NCBI GenBank assembly: GCA_002104905.1
Contig: MCFE01000197.1
Coordinates: forward strand, 62,001-126,000
Direction of reading: 5' to 3'
DNA length: 64,000 nucleotides
From: Basidiobolus meristosporus CBS 931.73
Taxonomy: Eukaryota > Basidiobolomycota > Basidiobolomycetes > Basidiobolales > Basidiobolaceae
The position numbers and the translations under genes are program-made. Each line of letters opens with the position of its first letter. The stretch's first letter is position 1. Below the pieces are notes generated by a model. It worked only from the letters and a program-made list of their open reading frames with translations. It did not search any database and had not been told where the DNA came from. Shown piece after piece: positions 55,973 through 64,000 of the stretch.

Positions 55973-57201
55973 TGTTGTGTTGTATTATGATTAGTTTGGG
56001 GCTTGTTCTACAATGTAGAGGCTAATCAACAATATACAACAACTTCCAGTATGCTAATACTGAAATAGTTTATTGGGAGTTTGATATACCAATAGAAGAT
56101 ATAACTTTACTAATTTCCTCAATCTTAGGCTCAAAATATACTGTAGGCAGTGTTTATCACTTCTACAGCAGTGTTCTGACCTTCTGTTGACTAATGGGAT
56201 TATTTACTTTTACAGTAACTTTTCCTTATTTGGAAGTCATTTTCCTTTCTGAGAAAATATTTCCTAATATGGAAACTCTGAACTCCCCTTTAACCTAAAG
56301 GGGTGTGTTGTAGAAGTCTCTAAAGGGGTCTTTAAACCTAAAGGGGTGTCTTTACAGTAAAGGGGCTTCTTGTAGTGGTCTCTAAAGTGGACTTTACACT
56401 ACAGGGGTGCCTAAAGGGGCTTCTTTAGAGTAAAGGGTTTCCTTAAAGGGGTCTCTAAAGGGGCTTTAGACTAAAGGGGTGTCTAAAGGGGTGTCTTTAG
56501 AGTAAAAGGGTTTCTTAGAGGGGACTTTTCCAACAGAAAAGTGGTAGTTTCTTGTAGAACTTAGATTGGATTCTTGTGAGCTTTACATTCTCTTTACTGA
56601 TGTAGTATCAATCAAAGTCAGAATACTCAACAGTGCAAGTGATGCAGGGGAAGTCTTATAACCTTTAAACTTGTAATTGTAGTATGGAGATTCTGGAAAG
56701 TGAGGCTCTCTTTTATTTTTCAGCTGGGGAAGTCATATATATGAAAATTTTGAAGGATCAAAGTTTTTGGGCAATTGCGCAAGCAATACACATGATATAA
56801 AGCTAAAATTTTGCAGTGGCGCAGATCGGACATAGGCGCAGCACCTGTGAAAGTTTCACGTGATTTGATTTGGCCGGTTCAAAAGTTACATGGGATCAAA
56901 GTCACCATAGTAATCCTAGCAATAAGGCATAGTATATATAATAGTTGGACTCTTTTGATCCTAACTCCTTAAGTACTGCTTCAAATGAGCTGTAATTTGA
57001 AACATGTGTTGGCTACTGCATGTTCTGTATGTCATAATATTCTTGGGTGGATTGCTTGTCAGGGTCTGGAGCATTTGTTCATCAAAGTTGGAAATTCTTG
57101 ATCTTTCACTTGTGTGTTACGATAGCAAAAAGCAAAATAAAGAAATGAGTGCAATATTGGTTTAGTGATATTGTAGTAATGGAATACTGTCCATTACCAC
57201 A
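55973..57201 (+). repeat. solo LTR, 1229 bp, TSD CATC
   Basis: Second copy of the LTR at 10105-11347, with flanks CATC (55969-55972, 57202-57205). The G-run repeat block is at 56285-56525. Several CpG sites of the first copy are TG or CA here (ACACGTGATACG versus ACACATGATATA). Confidence 0.8.
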
Positions 57202-57205
57202 CATC

Positions 57206-57735
57206 TTTTCTAACTCCAATGGACTCACTGTGTAAGGTATCTTACTCACTGAGGGGGCTATCTTCTATGTCAATGGCATGATCCACCTTTCTGACTAGGG
57301 GTAGGCTTACAAATTCATCTGGAAACACGGCTCAATATTCCTTTAAAACAGTCTGGACCTTCTGGGATGCTGTAGTGTAGGAATCCTCCTGTAATACCAC
57401 CATGAGGAACATCTGGGTACATTGTCTGAGTGCTGTACAGAATGTGTCTTGCTAAGCCCACTTGTTTCACACACATTGGAATTGATCAAGCTGAAATCTA
57501 GTCTGGCAGGTATTAGCTCATAAGTCTTGTTGTCCTTCAGGTTCTGAGTAGCATGGGTTCCCCAGTTAGCTGATGGATTACAACAAAATAGCCAGGTTTT
57601 TCCAAGTGCAAAGTCAAATTTGCAGGTCCCAAATATATTGACTTGTAGGCCTTCTTCATAGTCCTTGATCTTCATTCTTACTGACTGAGTAATATGGCTT
57701 ATTATGTGAGAGTTCCCATCTGCTGTCAAGAAAAC
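57206..57735 (-). pseudogene. gypsy protease-RT linker
   Basis: 57343-57729 reads MTADGNSHIISHITQSVRM, KIKDYEEGLQVNIFG, CKFDFALGKTWLF and PARLDFSLINSNV, matching 5930-6190. On the other side of the LTR it meets RT. No DSG motif remains; the fragment stops at 57735. Confidence 0.8.
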
Positions 57736-57856
57736 TCATATACCTCACTGGAGTGTAGATCAACTGGCTGCACTTCATACTCTTGTGAAAACAGCTATTT
57801 TCTTGTTGGTAATTCTTCTTTGCTATAGTGGAATTCAGTCTGCTCTGGGCTTATGG
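57736..57856 (-). pseudogene. T-family ORF2 fragment
   Basis: Matches 63030-63130 reversed (GTGTAGATCAACTGGCTGCA here, GTGTAGCTCAACTGGCTGCA there). Confidence 0.6.
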
Positions 57857-58151
57857 TGTAGTGGGGTCACAGCAATACCCACCAACAGATGTGCTCATTC
57901 CCATACTTTTACTTCCCTATTTTCCTACTACCCTTATTTTATCCTGTATGTCTTAGTTGGTAAGTACTTTCCCATAAGCTTGCTCACTAACACACCTACT
58001 TACCTTATTGCATAAGTTATTCCTCACTTTATGTAAGATTACTAGCTATAAGTGCTTCTATATTAGGCAAGTGCCTGCACCAGTACCTGTGACACATGGT
58101 CAACTTGTGTCAGCATCTCTACCATTTCTATACCATATATGGTATCTCTTT
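57857..58151 (+). repeat. gypsy LTR fragment
   Basis: TGTAGTGGGGTCACAGC..., first ~295 bases of the 54142-55194 LTR, cut at the right. Confidence 0.8.
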
Positions 58152-58296
58152 GACTAAGTTTTTTGTGAAATCTGGGGTGCAATTATTTACCAACAGTCTC
58201 TTGACAGTGTCTTGACAAGATCAGTACCTCTTAGTCACGGGACTTTCTCTTTGTGATGGCCCTTTGACAGGATCATCTCAATAATTTTTCATAGGG
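58152..58296 (+). other. T-family ORF2-side end
   Basis: Matches 63820-63965 and ends with AATAATTTTTCATAGGG, a complete right terminus of a T element that inserted into the ORF2 gene that follows. Confidence 0.8.
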
Positions 58297-58704
58297 AATT
58301 CACTGGGCCATTACATCTATGCTATCAGCTACTGCACCAAATTGCCTCATTAATGCTTTGCTATGACTAGACAATATACTTGCTAATATAGGTGGTGGTG
58401 AAGTTATGGCAGCCACTTGCTGTACTTCAACTAAAGGTACTGCTTTTGCTACTTTCTCATCTGGCACAGCATTATGGTCAGCTTGTGGCTCTGCAGAGAT
58501 TCCCAATTGCCTACTTGACTGAGAGCCTGAGGAGTCCGCATTATTACCTTTAGAGGGCTCACTGTACACAGGGCCTTTTTTGGCTGTAGCACTGCTTTTT
58601 GTATTGAATATCACAGCAAGCTGTTGTCTAGCTGTCTGTCTGCTGCTGTCAGCGGTGGGGTTTGGTTGGGAACCAGGTAACTTTGCTTTGTTTTTTGATG
58701 GCAT
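58297..58704 (-). pseudogene. T-family ORF2 N-terminal part
   Basis: 134 open residues starting MPSKNKAKLPGSQPNPTADS, nearly the same as the ORF2 start at 61558, and running through DSSGSQSSRQLGISAEPQAD, VQQVAAITSPPPILASIL and SKALMRQFGAVADSIDVMA. It is open where the 61558 copy has a stop (GSQSS versus GS-stop-SS), which supports this as the real frame. It is cut after ~134 codons by the inserted T terminus. Divergent from the transposase start at 58926. Confidence 0.8.
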
Positions 58705-58925
58705 ATATATGGAAGTGAGTCAAACCAAATGGGAACAGTGTTACATATACATGTGTATGTGGTGCCACAAATTTATTTGTAATGCTCAATATGTCAGGTC
58801 ATCGCTGAATCTTACATTCATATAGGTGCAATGTCTAAAATATAGGACTGTCATAAATTCACATGAGTATTGACAAAAAAGTGATATAATAGCATTACAT
58901 TGTTTAGTGTTAAACTGTTTACCCC

Positions 58926-59043
58926 ATAGACTAGACTACTTTGATTCAATGCAGTAAGAGAAGAGAAAAAAGACTATGTGACTATTGTGGCAAGCCTCTT
59001 GGCCATGAAGCATGCAGACAGCATAGGAAGTATTACAAGGATC
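58926..59043 (+). pseudogene. Tnp2-like transposase N-terminus
   Basis: Start codon changed to ATA; then KRREKRLCDYCGKPLGHEAC, RQHRKYYKD. The Cys/His segment C-x2-C-x5-H is intact. Interrupted at 59044 by a complete T element; the gene resumes at 63970. Confidence 0.75.
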
Positions 59044-59499
59044 CTCTATGAAAAATAATTTGGTCCCACAGGTGAATCCAATCCAAATCATCCATCAAAA
59101 TCCTGCTTAGAGACCGTCATAATAACAGCAGCTTGGAATTAGTGACCCTCCTGACAATATTATAACAAGATCATGACAGTGTTTTGCAAATTTTACAGCC
59201 AAATAAAGGGATAAAGCTTGACAATTTTTGATTGGTGCTGTGATAATATTTGCATGGCATTGTTGCGGTCTTTCAGCACTCTATTGCAATTTTAAGTGGA
59301 TCCAGTTGGTCAGGACTTCCAATTGCCTAATATGGCAAGAAACTTAATGGTATCTTGACGGCCTCACAGCAAGACTCTGATGGCTTTTTCTTGGCAGTAT
59401 GACAGCCTGCCGCTGGTACTGTATAATGCCACCGTACCAATTTACCAAATGGTATTTCCTTTTTCTACCTCCCCTTGTGCAACTCATATATTCCACTGT

Positions 59500-60021
59500 A
59501 GAATCACCTTTCTTTATTTGCTTGCCCCCTACTACCTTGGGTATTCCACATATAGTTCAAATCAAAAAAAACTATGGCCTCCTGCTTACTAACCTCTACA
59601 AACACGCACACCTGCTGCAATTGACATACTTCTATTACCTCAACTTTACGGCTTTTTAGTGTGAAACTTGCAATGTTGCCATATACCTTGTACTGCTGGT
59701 AGCATATACATCTTGCAAACATATGCTTGGTTGTTGCCACTTCTGCCATGAATACCTCCTGATTATTGGCAAAGAACTTCTTAGTATTTGGCCAATATAT
59801 TCCTTCTCCCTGCTGGATTCTAGTCCCCCTTATAGGTGCGCTCTGGCTTTTGTTTGTGTGAATTCTGTATTTAATGGTGTAGAAGTTGGCTTGTGACCAC
59901 AAGAAATCCGGCATATCTAGGTGGAGTTTTCCTGATAAAAATTGGTTGCTTGTTGCACCCTACCCAACTTTGCATTACTATACTGATTACCCACGCATTG
60001 GGGCTGCTTAGCTTCTTAAAA
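59500..60021 (-). pseudogene. Tnp2-like transposase C-terminus
   Basis: 59504-59914 (136 residues): FLWSQANFYTIKYRIHT, GTRIQQGEGIYWPNT, NNQEVFMAEVATTKH and CICYQQYKVYG, the same as at 28460-28738. The end is uncertain because T copies differ after KLW/KVE. 59044-59499 is the noncoding end of the element. Confidence 0.75.
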
Positions 60022-60451
60022 TGCATAGCACTATCTTGGTCCACTGGTACTATCTGGCACTATATTTAAATATTAGCCCTAAAGTAGAACCTATACAAAG
60101 CACTTATAGTGCCAGATAGTACCAGTGGACCAAGATAGTGCCATACATTTTTGTGACATGCTACAAACCTGTGGGGCTAGATTTAGAGTGCCATGGGTAT
60201 TATGTACCAGATGCATATCTTCAGTCTGTCTGTGCTCTTTTATGTCATGCACAATTTTGATCCCAAAAAAAAGGTTAAAAAAAAGATTTTCTCCCGCACA
60301 GTAGGTGAAACACAGGGGCTGCATTGCATGAATATTCAGAACTATATGTCACACTCTGTGGCCAAGTTTAGGTCTGCTATGAATCTCAGGCACACTATGG
60401 CACTATTTGGCACTCATGGCTCAATGTGGCACTATCCAACAGAACAAGTCT
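60022..60451 (+). mobile_element. foldback element, left arm lost
   Basis: Right arm and centre of the 734-bp family; ends CAACAGAACAAGTCT at 60451. The left arm is reduced to the central part, so most of one arm and adjoining transposase sequence were lost together. Confidence 0.8.
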
Positions 60452-61335
60452 ATTATATTGGATATGTTTCTGCTTGATTGATACTGAGTGCAGTACTGTA
60501 TAGCTTTGCAATATTTGTTGGACTGCATCAGCTTCCTCAGATGGGGCATGACCAGAATATATCCAGAGTGTGAACAATGTTTTCCCTCAATGGTGGTGGA
60601 TTCCTGACAATTTGGACACGTTGCAACGGTAGCATTTTTGGATGTGAATGCCATGCAACTGTTAACACATGCTGGAATCAGGACAGCCTCTGAATCATAT
60701 ATTGCCAGCCGCATGACAGTTGTCCACATGTACCATGTACATGGTAAGTTGCATCCTGGTATGATTTTGGCAAGAAGTAGTAGTAAATCCTCAAAGCCCC
60801 CATTACTGATATTAGTGGAAACATGCCACTTCTCTAGCCACAACATTACGTCATTCACCAGTAGATGGATTACTGGGCTCACTTAGCTCCATAAAGTATC
60901 CTTGGCATTTGTTTCAACAGGTGTTGTCTCATTGCATATAGGGATTTGACCAGGTTCATACGTGGTACTGTTGTTAGGGGAGATAGGCTCAATATCCATC
61001 AGTAAATCTTCTATGTCAGAGCTATCACTCTGCATGCCATATTCAGAAGGCTGAGGTGAGCCTAAAGGCATTGCGGACTCACCTGACTCAGTTTGTGCAA
61101 GGTGACAAAGACAGCCAGGTGCCAATATAGAGGTATCAACTGGCCGGCAAGATAATGTTGGTACAGTAGTGACCAATGAATGGTCAAATATGACTTGGGT
61201 GGCAAAACACTGGCCATGATCCTTGTAATACTTCCTATGCTGTATGTGTGCTTCATGGCTGAGAGGCTTGCCACAATAGCCACATGGTCTTTTTTCTCTT
61301 CTCTTATGGCATTTAGTCAAAGTAGTCTTGTCCAT
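60452..61335 (-). pseudogene. Tnp2-like transposase N-terminal half
   Basis: Start ATG 61335: MDKTTLTKCHKRREKRPCGY, CGKPLSHEAH, HRKYYKDHGQCF. Then LVTTVPTLSCRPVDTSILAP, an acidic SDSSDIED, TYEPGQIPICNETTPVETNA, and WS-stop-V where Q is read in the 31-kb copy (CAA to TAA at ~60884). After the stop the same frame gives VIHLLVNDVMLWLEKWHVST, GGFEDLLLLLAKIIPGCNLP, IPACVNSCMAF, CPNCQESTTIEGKHC and MQSNKYCKAIQYC. CP-C pairs are the zinc-binding region of Tnp2-like transposases. Apart from this stop the half is nearly undamaged. Confidence 0.85.
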
Positions 61336-61557
61336 GGGGCAAACAGCTTGACCTTCAACAACATAACGCTATTATATCACTTTTTGGTCAATACTCATGT
61401 GAACTTAAGACAGTCTTGTATTTGAGACATTGCACCTAGATGAATGTAAGATTCAATGATGACCCACCAAAGTAAGCATTATAAATAAAGTTGTGGCACC
61501 ACATACACATGTATATGTAACACTATTTCCCCTTTGGTTTGACTCACTTCCATATAT
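61336..61557. promoter_or_regulatory. spacer between divergent T genes
   Basis: 222 bp between the two start codons, kept in the other T copies (58705-58925, 37540-37735, 31010-31215). It must hold both promoters; a conserved GGTGCAATGTC-like stretch and TGTGGCACCACA (palindromic) near 61490 are the clearest shared motifs. Confidence 0.5.
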
Positions 61558-63512
61558 ATGCCACCAAAAAATAAAGCAAAGTTGTCTGGTTCTCAACCAA
61601 ACCCCACCGCTGATGGCAACAGAAGAACAGTTGGCCAACAGCTTGCTTTGACACTCAGTACAACAAGCAGGGCTACATCCAAAAAAGGCCCTGTGGACAG
61701 TGTGCCCATTGAAGGTAATAATGCAGACTCCTCAGGCTCTTAGTCAAGTAGGCAATTGAGAATCTCTGTGGAGCCACAAGCTGACCATTATGCTCAGGCA
61801 GATGAAAATGTAGCAAACAAAGTACCCTCTGTTGAAGATCAGCAAGTGGCCATGATAACATCACCACCACCCATATTAGCAAGTATGTTGTCAGCTCATA
61901 CCAAAGCATTAATGAAGCAATTTAGTGTAGTGGCTGATAGGATAGATGCAATGGCCCAGAGAAATCAGGAAGTAGTCCAGAAACAGGATGAGCGGATAAT
62001 ATATGTAGAGCAATCAATATCCCAGGTAGAGAAAGCAGTATCTTTGCTGCAAAGAAGGAACTCAAGTAGCTCAATGTTGCAGCCACGAATTGAGCCATTT
62101 CCCAATGTAACTGCAGAGGAACACCGTACCGTCTTTGAAGCACAACAACAGTACCCAAAGATAAAGCCCACAGAAAACCTATCACAGCATGGGAGGGAGA
62201 CAATGTGGTGTTTATACCAAAGCCTAAAAATTAAAAGACATTGAAGATATGTGAAGCCGTTGAGTGCAATAATGAAGAGTGGGCTAATATACAAGAGGCC
62301 GTCCAAGGTCTAGCACAGCATCACCTTAAGGCCAGCATACCATGGGACCATCAGGAGCTCAAGGTCAAGCAGAATGCACTTGACTTGTTCCATGAGCATT
62401 AACCTGGATTCAAATGGGCAAACAGATTTTGGGCCAGCATTGGTATGCTAAGAAAGTATTTTAAGAACAGGAGAAACTATCAAAGGCAGAAGAACAAGGG
62501 TGCCATGGCTAAAAACCAGCGGCTTCCTCAAGTGCCTGTTACAAGCAGGGCCAAAAGCTCCAGACAAGCATCAAAGAGATGTCAGGCAGCTGGAAGAGTG
62601 CCAATTGAGGACAAGCAGGCAGACATGGATGCACCAGCACAACATTTATCAAGGAAAAAGCGTAGTACCACTCAAGAAGCACCCAGTCAAAGTAGCAGTG
62701 AAGGACCTGGCAGTGATAAAAACCAGCCGCTTTTACAGGAGCCTGTCATAACTACGGTTGAGAGCTCAAAACAAGCTGAAAAGAAATGTCAGGTTGCCAG
62801 AAGAATGCCTGCAATGGATAAGTAGGGCAAAACAGATGCATCAGAGCAGAATTCATGAAGGAGAAAATGTAGTTCTTTACAAGAAGCACTTAGACAAAGT
62901 AGCAGTGAGAGACCTGGCAGTGATAAAGGAAAAGGTAAAGGGAAAAATGTGTACCCAAGCCTGAGAGAGGGAGGCATGCAAAAAAAACTGCAGTTCTTGC
63001 CAATTAACACAGCAAGCCAGGAACAGACTGAATCCCATCATAGCTAAGAAGAATTACCAACAAGAAAACAGCTGTTTTCACAAGAGTTGGAAGTGCAGCC
63101 AGTTGAGCTACACTCCAGCAAGGTAGATGTGTTTGTTGAAAAAGGTAATTTGTCTACCACTGCCTCCACAGCCCCCACAGCCTCCATTGTTAACAGAGCG
63201 GAGATCCCACTGACAGACAAGGCTACAATGTCAAGAGCTTGAAAGACTATCACAATGCCTTCAGTGGAGTTTTGGAACATTAATAGGCACACCAAGAAGT
63301 TGCAGCACTTCTTTAAGAGCAGTGCTCAAGAAAACGCACTGGAATATTGCAAGGATTTATTGCAAAGACTGGCAGATGAGTAGCTAGACCTTGCAGTGCC
63401 AGCTGAAGGCCAAGACATGTGGGAACCAGTGAATGAACAGTGGCATAAAGCCGTTGGGTTCCCGCCAAAGTTATGGAACCAGAGCATTACAGCAGAAATA
63501 CTAATTGAGTAG
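61558..63512 (+). pseudogene. T-family ORF2, unknown function
   Basis: Starts MPPKNKAKLSGSQPNPTADG. Single main frame with a TAG at 61741 (Q in the 58.7-kb copy), then 61756-62244 (162 residues) with ITSPPPILASMLSAHTKAL and a heptad-like stretch QDERIIYVEQSISQVEKAV that could form a coiled coil. 62445-62825 is lysine- and serine-rich with two imperfect repeats (SRAKSSRQASKRCQAAGRVP / VESSKQAEKKCQVARRMP). The C-terminus (63290-63510) has FKSSAQENALEYCKDLLQRL and WEPVNEQWHKAVGFPPKLW. I know no family for it. By position it could be an accessory DNA-binding protein like TnpA of CACTA elements, but that is inference. Confidence 0.7.
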
Positions 63513-63965
63513 TGGATTTTAATGGAGTTACTTGTTGAGTGTGGGGTTGGGCTTAATGTTAGTGTAGGGTATAGAGACTTATATAGGTCAATACAATTGG
63601 CAATTGAGGTACAACTGAATTTTCAACAGAAATAAATCAATTTGTACGCATGAAAAGTAAGAGAAATGATTGAGTCAGGAAGTAAGGAGTGTGAAAAAGA
63701 GGTAATAGCCAATCAATTCACACAAACATAGGATGCAATAGAGTGTCTGGGATCAGAAAGTGCGCAAATTGGCAGGGAACCAATCAAAAGCCACTCATAC
63801 ATTGTTGTGATGAAAAATTTGACAAAGTTTTTTGTGAAATCTGGGGTGCAATTATTTTTCAACGGTCTCTGGATGGTGTCCTGACAAGATCAGTACCTCT
63901 CAGTCATGGGACATTAACTTTGTGATGGCCTTTTGACGGGATCATCTCAATAATTTTTCATAGGG
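63513..63965 (+). other. T-family ORF2-side noncoding end
   Basis: Noncoding end region shared with 4736-5040, 27156-27421, 31220-31450 and 58152-58296; ends in the inverted repeat AATTTTTCATAGGG. Confidence 0.75.
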
Positions 63966-64000
63966 TATCAAGGCCAGTATTTTGCCACACAACTCATGTT
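63966..64000 (+). pseudogene. transposase gene resumed after T insertion
   Basis: GGCCAGTATTTTGCCA continues the plus-strand transposase broken at 59043 (compare the same segment of 61335-60883). Runs off the window. Confidence 0.7.

Larger units (their letters stand above)
52802..57735 (-). mobile_element. Ty3/gypsy element, minus strand, 5' end lost
   Basis: 3' LTR 52802-53170, then on the minus strand integrase, RNase H, RT and protease remnants up to 57735, where T-family sequence begins; gag and the 5' LTR are absent. Two later LTR insertions lie within it (54142-55194 and 55973-57201). Confidence 0.88.
59044..63965 (-). mobile_element. T-family transposon with both genes
   Basis: Left end CTCTATGAAAAATAATTTGG, right end AATAATTTTTCATAGGG. 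Flanks GATC (59040-59043) and TATC (63966-63969) fit a 4-bp duplication with one change. Target: the transposase gene of another T copy, which reads ...AAGGATCATGGCC when whole. Contains transposase (minus), spacer and ORF2 (plus). A region of over 1 kb in mid-transposase is missing and a truncated foldback element sits at the gap. Confidence 0.88.

Noticed and set aside
61965-62306. Hydrophobic minus-strand frame that could pass for a membrane protein
   Set aside because: Antisense to ORF2, which is conserved in several copies in the plus sense.
62789-63010. Leucine-rich minus-strand frame resembling a signal or membrane segment
   Set aside because: Antisense of the lysine- and serine-rich part of ORF2, which gives leucine-rich translations by chance.

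Overview
The window reads as eukaryotic heterochromatin-like DNA made almost wholly of nested, decayed transposable elements. I found no host gene, rRNA or tRNA gene, and no CRISPR or bacterial feature. The reverse transcriptase of the 44.5-52.5 kb element (wording around 'RFIQDMQPAN'-type motifs and FVDD) and the Tnp2-type (EnSpm/CACTA-like) transposase are of kinds common in fungi, especially basidiomycetes, so a TE-rich fungus is the best guess; nothing here fixes the species. CpG looks scarce and TG/CA frequent, and differences between paired LTRs are largely C/T or G/A, as expected when methylated repeats decay.

Four element types dominate. (1) T family: a two-gene DNA transposon, with a Tnp2-like transposase diverging from a second gene of unknown function (ORF2). 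Its ends start CCCTATGAAAAAT and its target duplications look 4 bp long. Best copies: 59044-63965 (both genes, deleted in the middle) and 27422-31450 (transposase only, perfect CTAA duplication). (2) Ty1/copia: one family with ~350-bp LTRs (1-3600; solo LTRs at 2293, 16827 and 17899) and one with ~368-bp LTRs (21506-25699; 38536-40765). (3) Ty3/gypsy: a nearly intact 7.2-kb element with ~1.07-kb LTRs on the minus strand (44518-52498, with an 804-bp solo LTR nested inside it), and an older family with 111- to 370-bp LTRs (5380-11518, 33248-37516, minus-strand 52802-57735, and fragments). (4) A 734-bp palindromic foldback element with AAT duplications (6420-7153, 15666-16399, partial copies elsewhere).

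Layout: 1-3.6 kb copia remnants; 3.8-5.4 and 11.5-13.4 kb T-family DNA split by a gypsy element that itself holds a foldback element and two solo LTRs; 13.4-18.9 kb LTR, gypsy and T fragments with further insertions; 18.9-19.5 kb an orphan gypsy protease; 20.1-27.2 kb a T copy split by a copia element; 27.2-38.5 kb a T copy split by a second T copy and a gypsy; 38.5-44.5 kb copia and T fragments; 44.5-58.3 kb gypsy elements in T ends; 58.3-64 kb a T copy split by another T copy.

Many insertions can be dated relative to one another, because removing each insert and one target duplication restores a sequence that matches another copy in the window. All coding regions I checked carry stops, frameshifts or deletions. 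The 44.5-52.5 kb gypsy is the least damaged: its pol is one frame broken only by four stops.
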